Below, in pieces: positions 14,852 to 15,042 of a stretch of 15,042 nt of DNA. The position numbers and the translations under genes are program-made. Each line of letters starts with the position of its first letter. The stretch's first letter is position 1. Source of the stretch: Rhodocyclaceae bacterium. GTDB lineage: Bacteria > Pseudomonadota > Gammaproteobacteria > Burkholderiales > Rhodocyclaceae. Under the pieces are notes generated by a model. That model did no database searches, was not told the DNA's origin, and worked only from the letters and a program-made list of their open reading frames with translations. The DNA lies in the NCBI GenBank assembly GCA_025361105.1, contig JANYAW010000194.1, forward strand, positions 1 to 15,042, written 5' to 3'.

Positions 14852-15042
14852 ATGAAACGCATGTTATTTAATGCGACGCAGGCCGAGGAACTCCGCGTCG
14901 CGATTGTTGATGGTCAAAAACTAATTGACCTCGACATCGAGTCGGCCAACAAGGAACAAAAGAAAAGCAACATCTACAAAGCCATCATCACCCGCATCGA
15001 GCCCAGCCTCGAAGCAGCGTTCGTCGATTACGGTTCCGAACG
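14852..15042 (+). CDS. rne: Ribonuclease E, N-terminal fragment (cut by window edge)
   Basis: RNase E is the essential endoribonuclease that cleaves single-stranded AU-rich RNA, processes rRNA and tRNA precursors and scaffolds the degradosome on the inner membrane. Only 63 codons are inside the window, but they match the family closely: MKRMLFNATQAEELRVAIVDGQKL, then DLDIES, EQKKSNIYKA and ITRIEPSLEAAFVDYGSE, the beginning of the S1 domain. The related RNase G begins differently, so rne is preferred. ATG 14852 is the family start and has GGGAG 5 nt upstream. The catalytic Asp residues and the C-terminal scaffold lie beyond the edge. Divergent rluC supports the call. Confidence 0.96.
   Translation, partial: MKRMLFNATQAEELRVAIVDGQKLIDLDIESANKEQKKSNIYKAIITRIEPSLEAAFVDYGSE

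Overview
This is an ordinary-looking chromosomal window from a betaproteobacterium. The evidence is the ppc-hemCDXY block, a class I iron-sulfur fumarase, the rluC-gph-Rieske-S49 peptidase block divergent from rne, and moderate GC with dense, overlapping genes. The order or family cannot be fixed from sequence alone. I see no mobile element, phage, CRISPR, rRNA or tRNA, and no convincing new multi-gene system. The unexplained signals are mostly in the leaders and spacers.

Layout, left to right. (1) 1-981, minus: the N-terminal third of PEP carboxylase (ppc), running off the left edge and divergent from the heme block. (2) 1115-5112, plus: hemC-hemD-hemX-hemY, making uroporphyrinogen III from preuroporphyrinogen, plus two membrane-anchored accessory proteins. 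(3) 8274 down to 5125, minus: folD-purE-phzF-hemF, tightly packed (2-nt and 8-nt gaps, then a TGATG overlap). It combines one-carbon folate, purine synthesis, a PhzF-family isomerase and aerobic coproporphyrinogen oxidase. It ends 12 nt from hemY, tail to tail. (4) 8484-11491, plus: a UPF0114/YqhA membrane protein, fumarate hydratase and glutamate racemase (murI), with a hairpin-rich 137-nt spacer before murI. (5) 14370 down to 11493, minus: rluC-gph-Rieske ferredoxin-like-S49 peptidase, each start overlapping the previous stop. It ends 1 nt from the murI stop. (6) 14852 to the right edge, plus: the first 63 codons of RNase E (rne), behind a leader of about 460 nt.

How the parts fit. HemC and HemD act in sequence on the tetrapyrrole, and HemF acts two steps later (after HemE, not present here). 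FolD supplies the 10-formyl-THF used in purine synthesis, where PurE acts. Fumarase serves the TCA cycle and ppc refills it. MurI supplies D-glutamate for peptidoglycan. RluC modifies 23S rRNA and RNase E processes and degrades RNA.

Worth a second look: the rne leader (a hairpin burying the rne ribosome binding site, a 20-codon leader ORF whose stop lies inside another hairpin, and a T6 element with two competing pairings); a terminator-like hairpin plus T7 in front of folD; and two hairpins in the fumarase-murI spacer resembling REP elements. These are pattern-level observations from reading by eye; no folding or database search was run.
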